A stretch of DNA of 64,000 bases from Bacteroidota bacterium (GTDB taxonomy: Bacteria > Bacteroidota > Bacteroidia > Sphingobacteriales > Sphingobacteriaceae), in the NCBI GenBank assembly GCA_018266915.1, contig JAFDZM010000034.1:28811-92810 (forward strand), given 5' to 3'. Within the stretch, counting starts at the first letter, position 1, and each line of letters opens with the position of its first letter. A program made the position numbers and the translations under genes. The notes beneath the pieces were generated by a model. It worked only from the letters and a program-made list of their open reading frames with translations. It searched no databases and was not told where the DNA came from. Positions 36,210 through 43,096 of this stretch are shown here, piece by piece.

Positions 36210-38098
36210 AAACCGCAGAAAGAATCAAAATTATAGAAGCCTCCTGCAAACAGGTAGGGCGAGGCGTGTTTTTTTCCACGCTTATTATCGTTGCATCATT
36301 CCTGCCGGTATTTCTGCTACAGGGTCAGGAAGGTAAATTGTTCGGGCCGCTGGCCTGGACCAAAACATTCATACTTGCTATTGATGCCGTCCTGGCAGTT
36401 ACGCTTGCCCCTGTGCTGATCTCTTTTTTCCTGAAAGGGAAACTAAGGAGCAGTGACCATAACCCGATAAACCGGACGCTGGAAAAGTGTTACCGCCCTG
36501 TGCTGGATTGGTGCATGAGCTGGCGTAAAACGACGCTTATCATAAATGTTGTCGCCCTGCTCATCAGCATCCCTTTACTAATCAGCCTCGGCAGCGAGTT
36601 TATGCCGCCTCTGGATGAAGGCAGTATCCTTTTTATGCCCGTTATCCAACCGGATGTATCTAATACCGAGGCCAAGCAGCTTTTGCAGGTACAGGACAAG
36701 ATCATTAAAAGCGTGCCCGAAGTAGCAAATGTGTTGGGCAAGGCCGGCAGGGCGAACACAGCCACAGATAATTCACCCATCAGTATGACGGAGAGCATTA
36801 TCCTGCTCAAACCCAAAAGCGAATGGCGCAAAGGGCTTAACAAGGAAGATATCGTTAATGAACTGAATGCCAAACTGCAAATACCGGGAGTAGTGAACGG
36901 CTGGACACAACCCATCATCAATCGGATCAATATGCTTTCTACCGGTATCCGAACAGATGTGGGCCTGAAAGTTTACGGGCAAAACCTGGATACCATTTAC
37001 GCGCTGTCCAGCCGTATGGAACAGGCTTTGCAAGGCACCCCCGGAATCAAAGACCTTTATGTGGAACCTATAACCGGGGGGAAGTACCTAGATATACAGG
37101 TGAACAAAGATGCCATCGGGCGGTATGGTTTAAGCGTGGATGATGTGAATGAAGTGGTAGAAAGCGCCTTAGGGGGCATGAACCTGACCACTACCATTGA
37201 AGGGCGGAGAAGGTTCAGCGTAAACCTGCGCTTTGCCCAGGATTACCGCAATAACTTGGACGTGATTAAACGTACTCTGGTGCAGACGCCCAATTATGGC
37301 CCTATTCCCTTATCATCAGTTGCGGATATAAAGATCAGTGATGGCCCCGCCATGATCCAGTCGGAAAATGCCCTGCTGCGGGGAACGGTGTTATTCAACG
37401 TCCGAGACCGGGATTTGGGAAGCACCGTAAAAGCAGCTCAGGAAAAGCTGAACAACCTGGTGAAAACGCTGCCGAAAGGATATTATATAGAATGGAGCGG
37501 CCAGTATGAAAACTTGATCCACGCTGAACGTACACTGAAGCTGATCATGCCAATAGTGCTGGTTATCATCTTTATCTGCCTGTATTTTGCCTTTCATTCT
37601 ATCCGCGAAGCTTTTTTCAGCCTGATCAGTATTCCATTTGCCCTCATCGGCGGGGCTTATATGGTGTATTTCTTTGGCGTCCATTTGTCAGTTGCGGTAG
37701 CGGTAGGGTTTATTGCGCTGTTCGGTATCGCCGTAGAAACAGGTATTGTGATGGTGATATACCTGAATGACGCCATGCAGCAAATGGTTGCCACGAAGGA
37801 AAATTCAAAAGAGGCGATTACCAGGGAAGATTTACGGGTTTATGTAATGAACGGGGCCGTGAAACGCCTGCGGCCTAAACTGATGACCGTTTGCGTAGCA
37901 CTGTTTGGTTTGATCCCGGTGCTATGGTCAACCGGTACCGGCAGCGATGTGATGCGCCCTATCGTGCTGCCAATGATTGGTGGGGTATTGACTTCGTCCA
38001 CCCACATTTTACTAGTCACACCGCTCATCTTCCTAATGGTAAAGGAATATGAACTAAAAAAACATGGAAAAATTGAAGTGTTGGAGGCACAGGAATAA
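36206..38098 (+). CDS. cusA: CusA/CzcA-type RND pump, C-terminal part (gene split)
   Basis: A 630-residue product that starts MKTAERIKIIEASCKQVGRGVFFSTL, the normal continuation of the TM4-TM5 loop and TM5. It then carries FLLQGQEGKLFGPLAWTKTF, the second porter region (MPPLDEGSILFMPV, GWTQPIINRINMLSTGIRTDVGLKV) and TM7-TM12, ending in a short cytoplasmic tail. With the preceding frame it makes about 1054 residues. It is followed directly (TAATG) by the TolC-like gene. It should export Cu(I)/Ag(I) from periplasm and cytoplasm through the outer-membrane channel if both halves assemble. Confidence 0.88.
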   Translation: MKTAERIKIIEASCKQVGRGVFFSTLIIVASFLPVFLLQGQEGKLFGPLAWTKTFILAIDAVLAVTLAPVLISFFLKGKLRSSDHNPINRTLEKCYRPVLDWCMSWRKTTLIINVVALLISIPLLISLGSEFMPPLDEGSILFMPVIQPDVSNTEAKQLLQVQDKIIKSVPEVANVLGKAGRANTATDNSPISMTESIILLKPKSEWRKGLNKEDIVNELNAKLQIPGVVNGWTQPIINRINMLSTGIRTDVGLKVYGQNLDTIYALSSRMEQALQGTPGIKDLYVEPITGGKYLDIQVNKDAIGRYGLSVDDVNEVVESALGGMNLTTTIEGRRRFSVNLRFAQDYRNNLDVIKRTLVQTPNYGPIPLSSVADIKISDGPAMIQSENALLRGTVLFNVRDRDLGSTVKAAQEKLNNLVKTLPKGYYIEWSGQYENLIHAERTLKLIMPIVLVIIFICLYFAFHSIREAFFSLISIPFALIGGAYMVYFFGVHLSVAVAVGFIALFGIAVETGIVMVIYLNDAMQQMVATKENSKEAITREDLRVYVMNGAVKRLRPKLMTVCVALFGLIPVLWSTGTGSDVMRPIVLPMIGGVLTSSTHILLVTPLIFLMVKEYELKKHGKIEVLEAQE

Positions 38099-39339
38099 TG
38101 AAAAAAGAAATCATAAATCCCATGCTGGTGATACTTTGCTTTTTAGCAGGAATAACTGTTGTAAAAGCGCAGGCACCGCTTTTACCCTTAGATAGCGTAA
38201 TCGCACGTATTAATGCAAACCCTGCCCTCACGGTCTACAACGCAAAGATAAGTGCACAGGACGCCTATGCAGCGGGAGCGAAAAACCTGGATGCGCCAAA
38301 GATCAGCGCCGGGCAGTACATGACGCCATATAGCCTTGAGCCCAATATGGGATCCTTTATGATCAGCGGCGAACAAATGTTCACCAACCCGGCAAAGCTC
38401 AGAGCAAAGGAAGACTATATGAAAGAGGCATCAAAAATAACCGCAGCGGATAAGGACTATTTAAAAAATCAACTGATCGCGCAGGCGAAAGAGTATTATT
38501 ACGACCGTGTGGTACTGGAGAAAAAGCTGGGAGTATTGCAGGGAACCCGCGAATTGCTGGAATATATGCTGAAAGACGCTAATATCCGCCTTAGCTACGG
38601 TAAAGAAAAACTTAGCAATATCTATAAAACCAAAGCCAAATTGTTCAACCTTGACAACCAGCAGGAGCAGTTGAGCAACACTATATCGCAAAACAACATT
38701 ATGCTCAACACGCTGATGTTCCGCAACAAACAGGAAGCTTTCAGCGTGGATACCAGCGTGGTGGTACAGGACTATGAAACCACTTTTACCGATACATCGG
38801 TATTGGCGGAGAAAAGGAGCGATATCAGGGGTATTAGCCGGAACATTGAATTGCAGCGACTCAGCGCCAAAATGGAATATGATAAACGCAAACCCGATTT
38901 TGGCATCCAGGCGGGTCATATGTTTACTTATGGAGGTAACCCCAACCAATACATTTTAATGGCTTCCATCACTATCCCCATTGTACCCTGGGCATCCAAA
39001 GAATATAAAGCCAACCTGAAAGGCATCCGGTATGAGAAAGATGCGTTGCAGCAAAAGAGAATGGACATCCTTAATCAAGCTGAAGGCGAATTGGCGGCAT
39101 TAAGAACACAAATAACCAGCGAAAAGCGGCAACTGAATAATTACCTGGAAAATATTATCCCGGCGCTGCGAAACAGTTATAAAACAGCCCTGATAGCATA
39201 TGATCAGAATACCGGTGATATACAGTCGGTACTGGATGGAATTAAAGATTTACAGGCTGCGAGAATGGGCGCTTTAGATCGCTTACAGCAGCTTTTGATA
39301 TTACAGGTAGCTTACGAAAAAGAAAATGAAAAGTATTAA
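38098..39339 (+). CDS. TolC-family outer-membrane efflux channel (CusC-like)
   Basis: A 413-residue exported protein (signal peptide ending VKAQA near residue 24). It has the long helical repeats of TolC proteins: LDSVIARINANPALTVYNAKISAQDAYAAGA in the first half and a similar pattern near 235 (RGISRNIELQRLSAKMEYDKRKPDFGIQAG). The ATG shares a base with the stop of the pump gene, and the adaptor gene overlaps its end by 14 bases. It should form the outer-membrane duct of the copper efflux complex. There is no lipobox, unlike E. coli CusC. Confidence 0.9.
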   Translation: MKKEIINPMLVILCFLAGITVVKAQAPLLPLDSVIARINANPALTVYNAKISAQDAYAAGAKNLDAPKISAGQYMTPYSLEPNMGSFMISGEQMFTNPAKLRAKEDYMKEASKITAADKDYLKNQLIAQAKEYYYDRVVLEKKLGVLQGTRELLEYMLKDANIRLSYGKEKLSNIYKTKAKLFNLDNQQEQLSNTISQNNIMLNTLMFRNKQEAFSVDTSVVVQDYETTFTDTSVLAEKRSDIRGISRNIELQRLSAKMEYDKRKPDFGIQAGHMFTYGGNPNQYILMASITIPIVPWASKEYKANLKGIRYEKDALQQKRMDILNQAEGELAALRTQITSEKRQLNNYLENIIPALRNSYKTALIAYDQNTGDIQSVLDGIKDLQAARMGALDRLQQLLILQVAYEKENEKY

Positions 39340-40585
39340 GACTGTGCTGGTCGCGATGACGGTCGTCGCCCTGTTAATAAGTGGCTGCTCCGGAAATAAG
39401 CAGCCGGCAACTGCTTCAGCGCCTGAAAAAAGTGCGATAAAATACACCTGCCCGATGCATCCACAAATATTGGAAGACCATCCGGGTAGTTGCCCGATAT
39501 GTGGAATGACGCTGATCAGGAAATCAGGACAGGCTAGTGAAGGCGCGGCCATCAGCCTGGAAACGGTTTTACAGCCTGTGAACAGTGACGTAATTTCATC
39601 AGTGAAGGCCATCGTCCCTGAAGAAAAACAGGTGAGTATAACAATACCTGGTGAAGGTTACCTGGATTATGATACGCGCACCTTTCATACCATTGCTGCC
39701 TGGTACACCGGGCGCATTGAAAAACTATATATTCATTATGCCTTTGAACCGGTACATCAGGGAGAACGTTTGTTCGATATCTACAGTCCGGACATGGTGA
39801 CTGCGCAACAAGACCTGATCTACCTTATCAACAATTCACCAGCCGAAACAGGATTGATCCGGGCCGCCCGACAGAAATTGGTGTTGTTGGGAATGACTGC
39901 CGCGCAAATTGAACATGTGGTCAAAACCAGGCAAGCTTATTACAGCCTGCCGGTCTACAGTCCATATGACGGGCATGTGCACGATGCAGCGATCAGCCAG
40001 ATGAGAGAGGATATGACTGGCGCTGCCTCATCAGATTTCGCCGCCAATCGCCCCCTTGCTATAAAGGAAGGGATGTATGTAGAAAAAGGGCAACCCATTT
40101 TTAATATCGTCGACCCGCACCGATTGTGGGCGGTTATTCAGGTTAACCCTTCGGATGCTGCCGGCTTAAAGGGGAACCAGCCGGTCAAGATCACTCTGCC
40201 TGATCAGCCGGGTAAAACGTTATACGGCAAAATCGGGCTGGTGGAACCTATGCTGAAAAAGGACGATAAAACTACCGGCATCCGGGTCTATCTTGAAAAT
40301 ATGGATCATAGCCTGAAAGTAAATAGCCTGGTGAGGGCCGAAATACAAACAGGCACCATAAAGGGTTTATGGATTCCAAGGACGGCGCTAACCGACCTTG
40401 GCCAGGCCAAAATAGTATGGCTGAAAGATGGTGCAATTTATCGGGCGCATAAAGTAAGCATAGGGATTGTAAATGACGCCAATGTGCTGGTGACCCGGGG
40501 GCTTGCGGCAACCGACAGCCTGGCATCCAATGCACAATATTTGACAGACAGTGAGGGTTTTATTAAGACGAAAGACAATGAATAA
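39326..40585 (+). CDS. RND periplasmic adaptor with N-terminal metal-binding domain (CusB-like), first copy
   Basis: A 419-residue lipoprotein (lipobox LISGC, Cys21). An HMBD follows at 40-65 (YTCPMHPQ...CPICGM), then a membrane-fusion-protein body: beta-barrel and lipoyl-like halves around a helical hairpin near 150-210 (AWYTGRIEKLYIHYAFEPVHQGERLFDIYSPD). It ends with the usual SEGFIKTK tail. It links the inner-membrane pump to the channel and can hand metal to the pump. It overlaps the TolC gene upstream and the second adaptor downstream. Confidence 0.92.
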   Translation: MKSIKTVLVAMTVVALLISGCSGNKQPATASAPEKSAIKYTCPMHPQILEDHPGSCPICGMTLIRKSGQASEGAAISLETVLQPVNSDVISSVKAIVPEEKQVSITIPGEGYLDYDTRTFHTIAAWYTGRIEKLYIHYAFEPVHQGERLFDIYSPDMVTAQQDLIYLINNSPAETGLIRAARQKLVLLGMTAAQIEHVVKTRQAYYSLPVYSPYDGHVHDAAISQMREDMTGAASSDFAANRPLAIKEGMYVEKGQPIFNIVDPHRLWAVIQVNPSDAAGLKGNQPVKITLPDQPGKTLYGKIGLVEPMLKKDDKTTGIRVYLENMDHSLKVNSLVRAEIQTGTIKGLWIPRTALTDLGQAKIVWLKDGAIYRAHKVSIGIVNDANVLVTRGLAATDSLASNAQYLTDSEGFIKTKDNE

Positions 40586-41831
40586 TACACTTAGCTATAA
40601 ATGGACGCCGGTGCTGGCGGCATTCGTATTCTTATCTGTTTTGCCGGCTTGCGAACAAAAAAAACAGTCGGTTTCGCAGGAACAAGTCAGCATGATAAAA
40701 ACCAGCGGCTATTATACCTGCTCCATGCATCCGCAGGTACATGAAGCACATCCGGGGAACTGCCCCATCTGCGGTATGAAACTGATCAAAGTTGAGTTGA
40801 CCGAAGATAATAATAGCACTATCACTAAGGATAGACTGATGCTTACGGCCGTGCAAATACAGCTTGCCGCGATACAAACCGATACCGTAAAAATGGAAAA
40901 TGTTGATGCAGGGAAAACGATTACCGGGATGGTAAGTACTGATGAAAACCGCGCACTGGAGCTGAGCGCCAGAATTGCGGGCAGGATACAGCGTTTATTT
41001 ATCAAGGCAACCGGCGAAAATATCAGTATCGGGCAACCTGTTTACATGATTTACAGCGAAGACCTGTTAGCTGCCGAAAAGGAGTACCTGTTGGCCATGC
41101 AGCAGCAAAAATTACTGCATAACCCGGATGTAGATTACAAACAACTCATAGCAGCTGCCGAAAACAAGCTGCGTTTGTGGGGACTGTCGCCAATACAAAT
41201 AAACAAGTTGGCCGCATCAGGAAAAGCATCTGCGACCCAAACGATATTAAGCAATATCAGTGGGATAGTAAGCGATATTGCCGTTCAGGAAGGAGGGTAT
41301 GTAAGCGAAGGGGCCACCATCCTGAAAACACAGTCTTTGCATAATTTATGGGTGGAAGCGCAAATCTATGCTAATGAAACCGCTAATTATAAGCAGGGTG
41401 ATCCCGTTGTGGTAAACTTCCCGGACCTGAACGGCCTTGCTATCAAAGGACGGATCGATTTTACAAATCCGGAACTGTCAGGAAATTCGAAGGTCAATCT
41501 TATCCGGGTGGATATCAATAACCCGCAGGGATTGATCAGGCCGGGTATGCAGGCCTATGTAACGGTGGCTGACGGTAAACACAAGGCGCTGGCTGTACCC
41601 GCCTCCGCAATTCTGACTGATGCTATGGGTAGCGAAGTGTGGCTAAAAAATGCAGACGGCAGCTTTTCTGCCAGAATGGTGACATTAGGTACAGGTAATC
41701 AAAATTTTACACCAGTGCTTTCAGGACTAAAAGCCGGAGATGTCGTAGTTACCAACGGGGCTTATTTGCTCAACAGCGAAGCGCTTTTTAAAAATGGAGG
41801 TAACGGAGGCATGGGCGGCATGAAGATGTGA
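40578..41831 (+). CDS. RND periplasmic adaptor with N-terminal metal-binding domain (CusB-like), second copy
   Basis: A 417-residue lipoprotein (Cys25 in VLPAC) with HMBD at 46-72 (YTCSMHPQ...CPICGM). Then comes an adaptor body with SARIAGRIQRLFIKATGENISIGQPVYMIYSEDLLAAEKEYL. It ends with GNGGMGGMKM, a Met/Gly tail the first copy lacks. I chose ATG 40578, which overlaps the stop of the first adaptor by eight bases. ATG 40551 would deeply overlap it. With only one pump gene present, the two adaptors may form a mixed hexamer, or one serves another pump. Confidence 0.9.
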   Translation: MNNTLSYKWTPVLAAFVFLSVLPACEQKKQSVSQEQVSMIKTSGYYTCSMHPQVHEAHPGNCPICGMKLIKVELTEDNNSTITKDRLMLTAVQIQLAAIQTDTVKMENVDAGKTITGMVSTDENRALELSARIAGRIQRLFIKATGENISIGQPVYMIYSEDLLAAEKEYLLAMQQQKLLHNPDVDYKQLIAAAENKLRLWGLSPIQINKLAASGKASATQTILSNISGIVSDIAVQEGGYVSEGATILKTQSLHNLWVEAQIYANETANYKQGDPVVVNFPDLNGLAIKGRIDFTNPELSGNSKVNLIRVDINNPQGLIRPGMQAYVTVADGKHKALAVPASAILTDAMGSEVWLKNADGSFSARMVTLGTGNQNFTPVLSGLKAGDVVVTNGAYLLNSEALFKNGGNGGMGGMKM

Positions 41832-42470
41832 ATCAAATCATATTATTCCCTGTATGAAAACAAAGCATTCTTCTACCTGCCCCAATAAGAAAAGTCGAAC
41901 CCAAAACAGAAATATCGTTTCATATTTGTTTTAGATAATAGGTTGGTCAGAATATAATAAAATGTGACACAGTGATTTAATCTTTAAAAAATGACGATGG
42001 CTAAGCTACAAGGTTCGCCAATTGTTTCCAAGTCTTCAAAAAACTGGTTCGAATATAGTTCGATTAGGGCCGATGAACTACAATATATACTCTTGTAAGT
42101 TAGTACCTTACAATGGTTGATTTGATAGTTCAGTAGCCCCGAAGGTGAATCGAACCCTGAATTTAAATGGATAATCTTTTCGAGTCATTGAGGAAATATT
42201 TCGAGAATTTACGATTATGGGCATCAGTGGCTTGATCTTATAGAGAATGCAAAGCGGCATGAGATAGAAACTCGTGTAATTGAGGTTAACCACTCAAAAT
42301 TTACACTCTATTAATATCAATCAGTTTATGATTTCTGAAATTATTTCGGTATATTTAATTGATAAGCATTTGCGATTTTTGGTGCTTTTTGATGGTGACC
42401 TAATCGGTAACCTATTAAAGCCTTAAAATATAAAATGTTGATTTAGAGTGGGTAACAAATCTGTTATTGT
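41832..42470. other. non-coding right end of the copper island
   Basis: No convincing gene. An ATG at 41991 opens a 35-codon frame (to 42098) that I do not recognise. The stretch near 42310-42420 is AT-rich and includes GGTGACCT and GGTAACCT repeats, resembling the left end near 26404. It probably contains integrase binding sites and decayed DNA. Confidence 0.5.
42394..42413. repeat. GGTGACCT-like repeats near the right end of the island
   Basis: GGTGACCT (42394-42401) and GGTAACCT (42406-42413), 12 bases apart, repeat the motif seen at 26404 and 26415 in the same orientation. They lie about 70 bases before the right attachment-like site. Confidence 0.5.
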
Positions 42471-42484
42471 TCCCTCTCTCCGCC
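42471..42484 (+). other. right attachment-like site (tRNA-Ser 3'-end copy)
   Basis: TCCCTCTCTCCGCC repeats the tRNA-Ser 3' end, with one CT fewer than the tRNA, and is identical to the site at 16777-16790. The terminator hairpin that would serve the tRNA follows four bases later. Confidence 0.65.
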
Positions 42485-42487
42485 TTC

Positions 42488-42519
42488 GCCCGCCGAAGTT
42501 TAAACTTCAGCGGGCTTTT
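42488..42519 (+). terminator. strong hairpin, probably the displaced tRNA-Ser(CGA) terminator
   Basis: GCCCGC (42488-42493) pairs with GCGGGC (42510-42515) around the perfect palindrome GAAGTTTAAACTTC, followed by TTTT. Its place right after the tRNA-end copy, and the absence of a hairpin beside tRNA-Ser(CGA), suggest that the island separated the two. Confidence 0.75.
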
Positions 42520-42571
42520 CCATTTATAATTCTGAGTATTGTACCATTCCAGCTTTCTCACTCAAAAATAT

Positions 42572-42602
42572 TTTGATGTATTGGATTGTTAAATTATCTT
42601 TG
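42572..42602 (+). promoter_or_regulatory. promoter of the MarR-rph operon
   Basis: TTTG (42572-42575), 19 bases and TATCTTTG (42595-42602) fit the Bacteroidetes consensus. The transcript would start near 42609, so the MarR start must lie after that, at 42630. Confidence 0.75.
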
Positions 42603-42629
42603 CAAATAAGATACTTATTAAATAAGATT

Positions 42630-43082
42630 ATGAATAATGAGTTGATAACCCAAATAAGAAGACTAAGTCAGCATTACGCCTACACTTCCATCCAGATGCA
42701 TGAAACCGTCGCCAGAAAAGCGGGATTTTCAGGCACCGATCACAAATACCTGGGCTTCCTGTTGCAAAAAGGACAAATGACAGCTGGCGAATTGGCTGGG
42801 TTAACCGGATTGACGACAGGAGCAGTCACAGGTTTAATTGATCGCTTTGAAAAGAAAAAACTTGTTAAAAGACAGTTTGCCAAAGATGACAGGCGAAAGG
42901 TTTTCATTGTACCGGATACTGAAAAGATAATGGCATTGTTAGAGCCGCTTTACAAAGAATTCCGGAACAATTCGGAAAAACTGATTGCTTCATTTCCAGA
43001 AAAGGAACTCAAAACCCTTGAAATCTACTTTTCAAAAGCAATTGAAATAATGGATGAGACGATTAATAAACTCAAAGACTAA
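42630..43082 (+). CDS. MarR-family transcriptional regulator
   Basis: A 150-residue winged-helix repressor. The DNA-binding part has MTAGELAGLTGLTTGAVTGLIDRFEKKKLVKRQFAKDDRRKVFI, the MarR recognition helix and wing with the DDRR mark. Terminal helices form the dimer. The in-frame ATG at 42573 is rejected because it lies within the promoter. It lies 14 bases upstream of rph and is probably co-transcribed with it, so it likely controls rifamycin resistance. The inducer is unknown. It is just outside the copper island. Confidence 0.9.
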   Translation: MNNELITQIRRLSQHYAYTSIQMHETVARKAGFSGTDHKYLGFLLQKGQMTAGELAGLTGLTTGAVTGLIDRFEKKKLVKRQFAKDDRRKVFIVPDTEKIMALLEPLYKEFRNNSEKLIASFPEKELKTLEIYFSKAIEIMDETINKLKD

Positions 43083-43096
43083 TAATTGAATAAAAT

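Larger units (their letters stand above)
26301..42484 (+). mobile_element. copper/silver resistance island integrated at tRNA-Ser(CGA), integrase degraded
   Basis: The segment begins at the 3' end of tRNA-Ser(CGA) and ends at a partial copy of that end (42471-42484), immediately before a strong terminator hairpin that the tRNA itself lacks. It carries an integrase N-terminal fragment next to the tRNA, GGTGACCT repeats near both ends, and a metal-resistance cargo visibly richer in G+C than its flanks. No relaxase or conjugation genes are seen. With the integrase truncated, it is probably no longer self-mobile. Confidence 0.75.

Noticed and set aside
36190..36210. Programmed -1 frameshift joining the two cusA frames
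   Set aside because: No X-XXY-YYZ slippery heptamer in the right phase is visible in the A-rich overlap, and the ATGA overlap explains re-initiation as well. It remains possible only as a weak alternative.
42130..42170. tRNA or tmRNA fragment on the minus strand (GGTTCGATTC)
   Set aside because: The T-arm stem does not pair and no acceptor stem fits, so it is probably chance.
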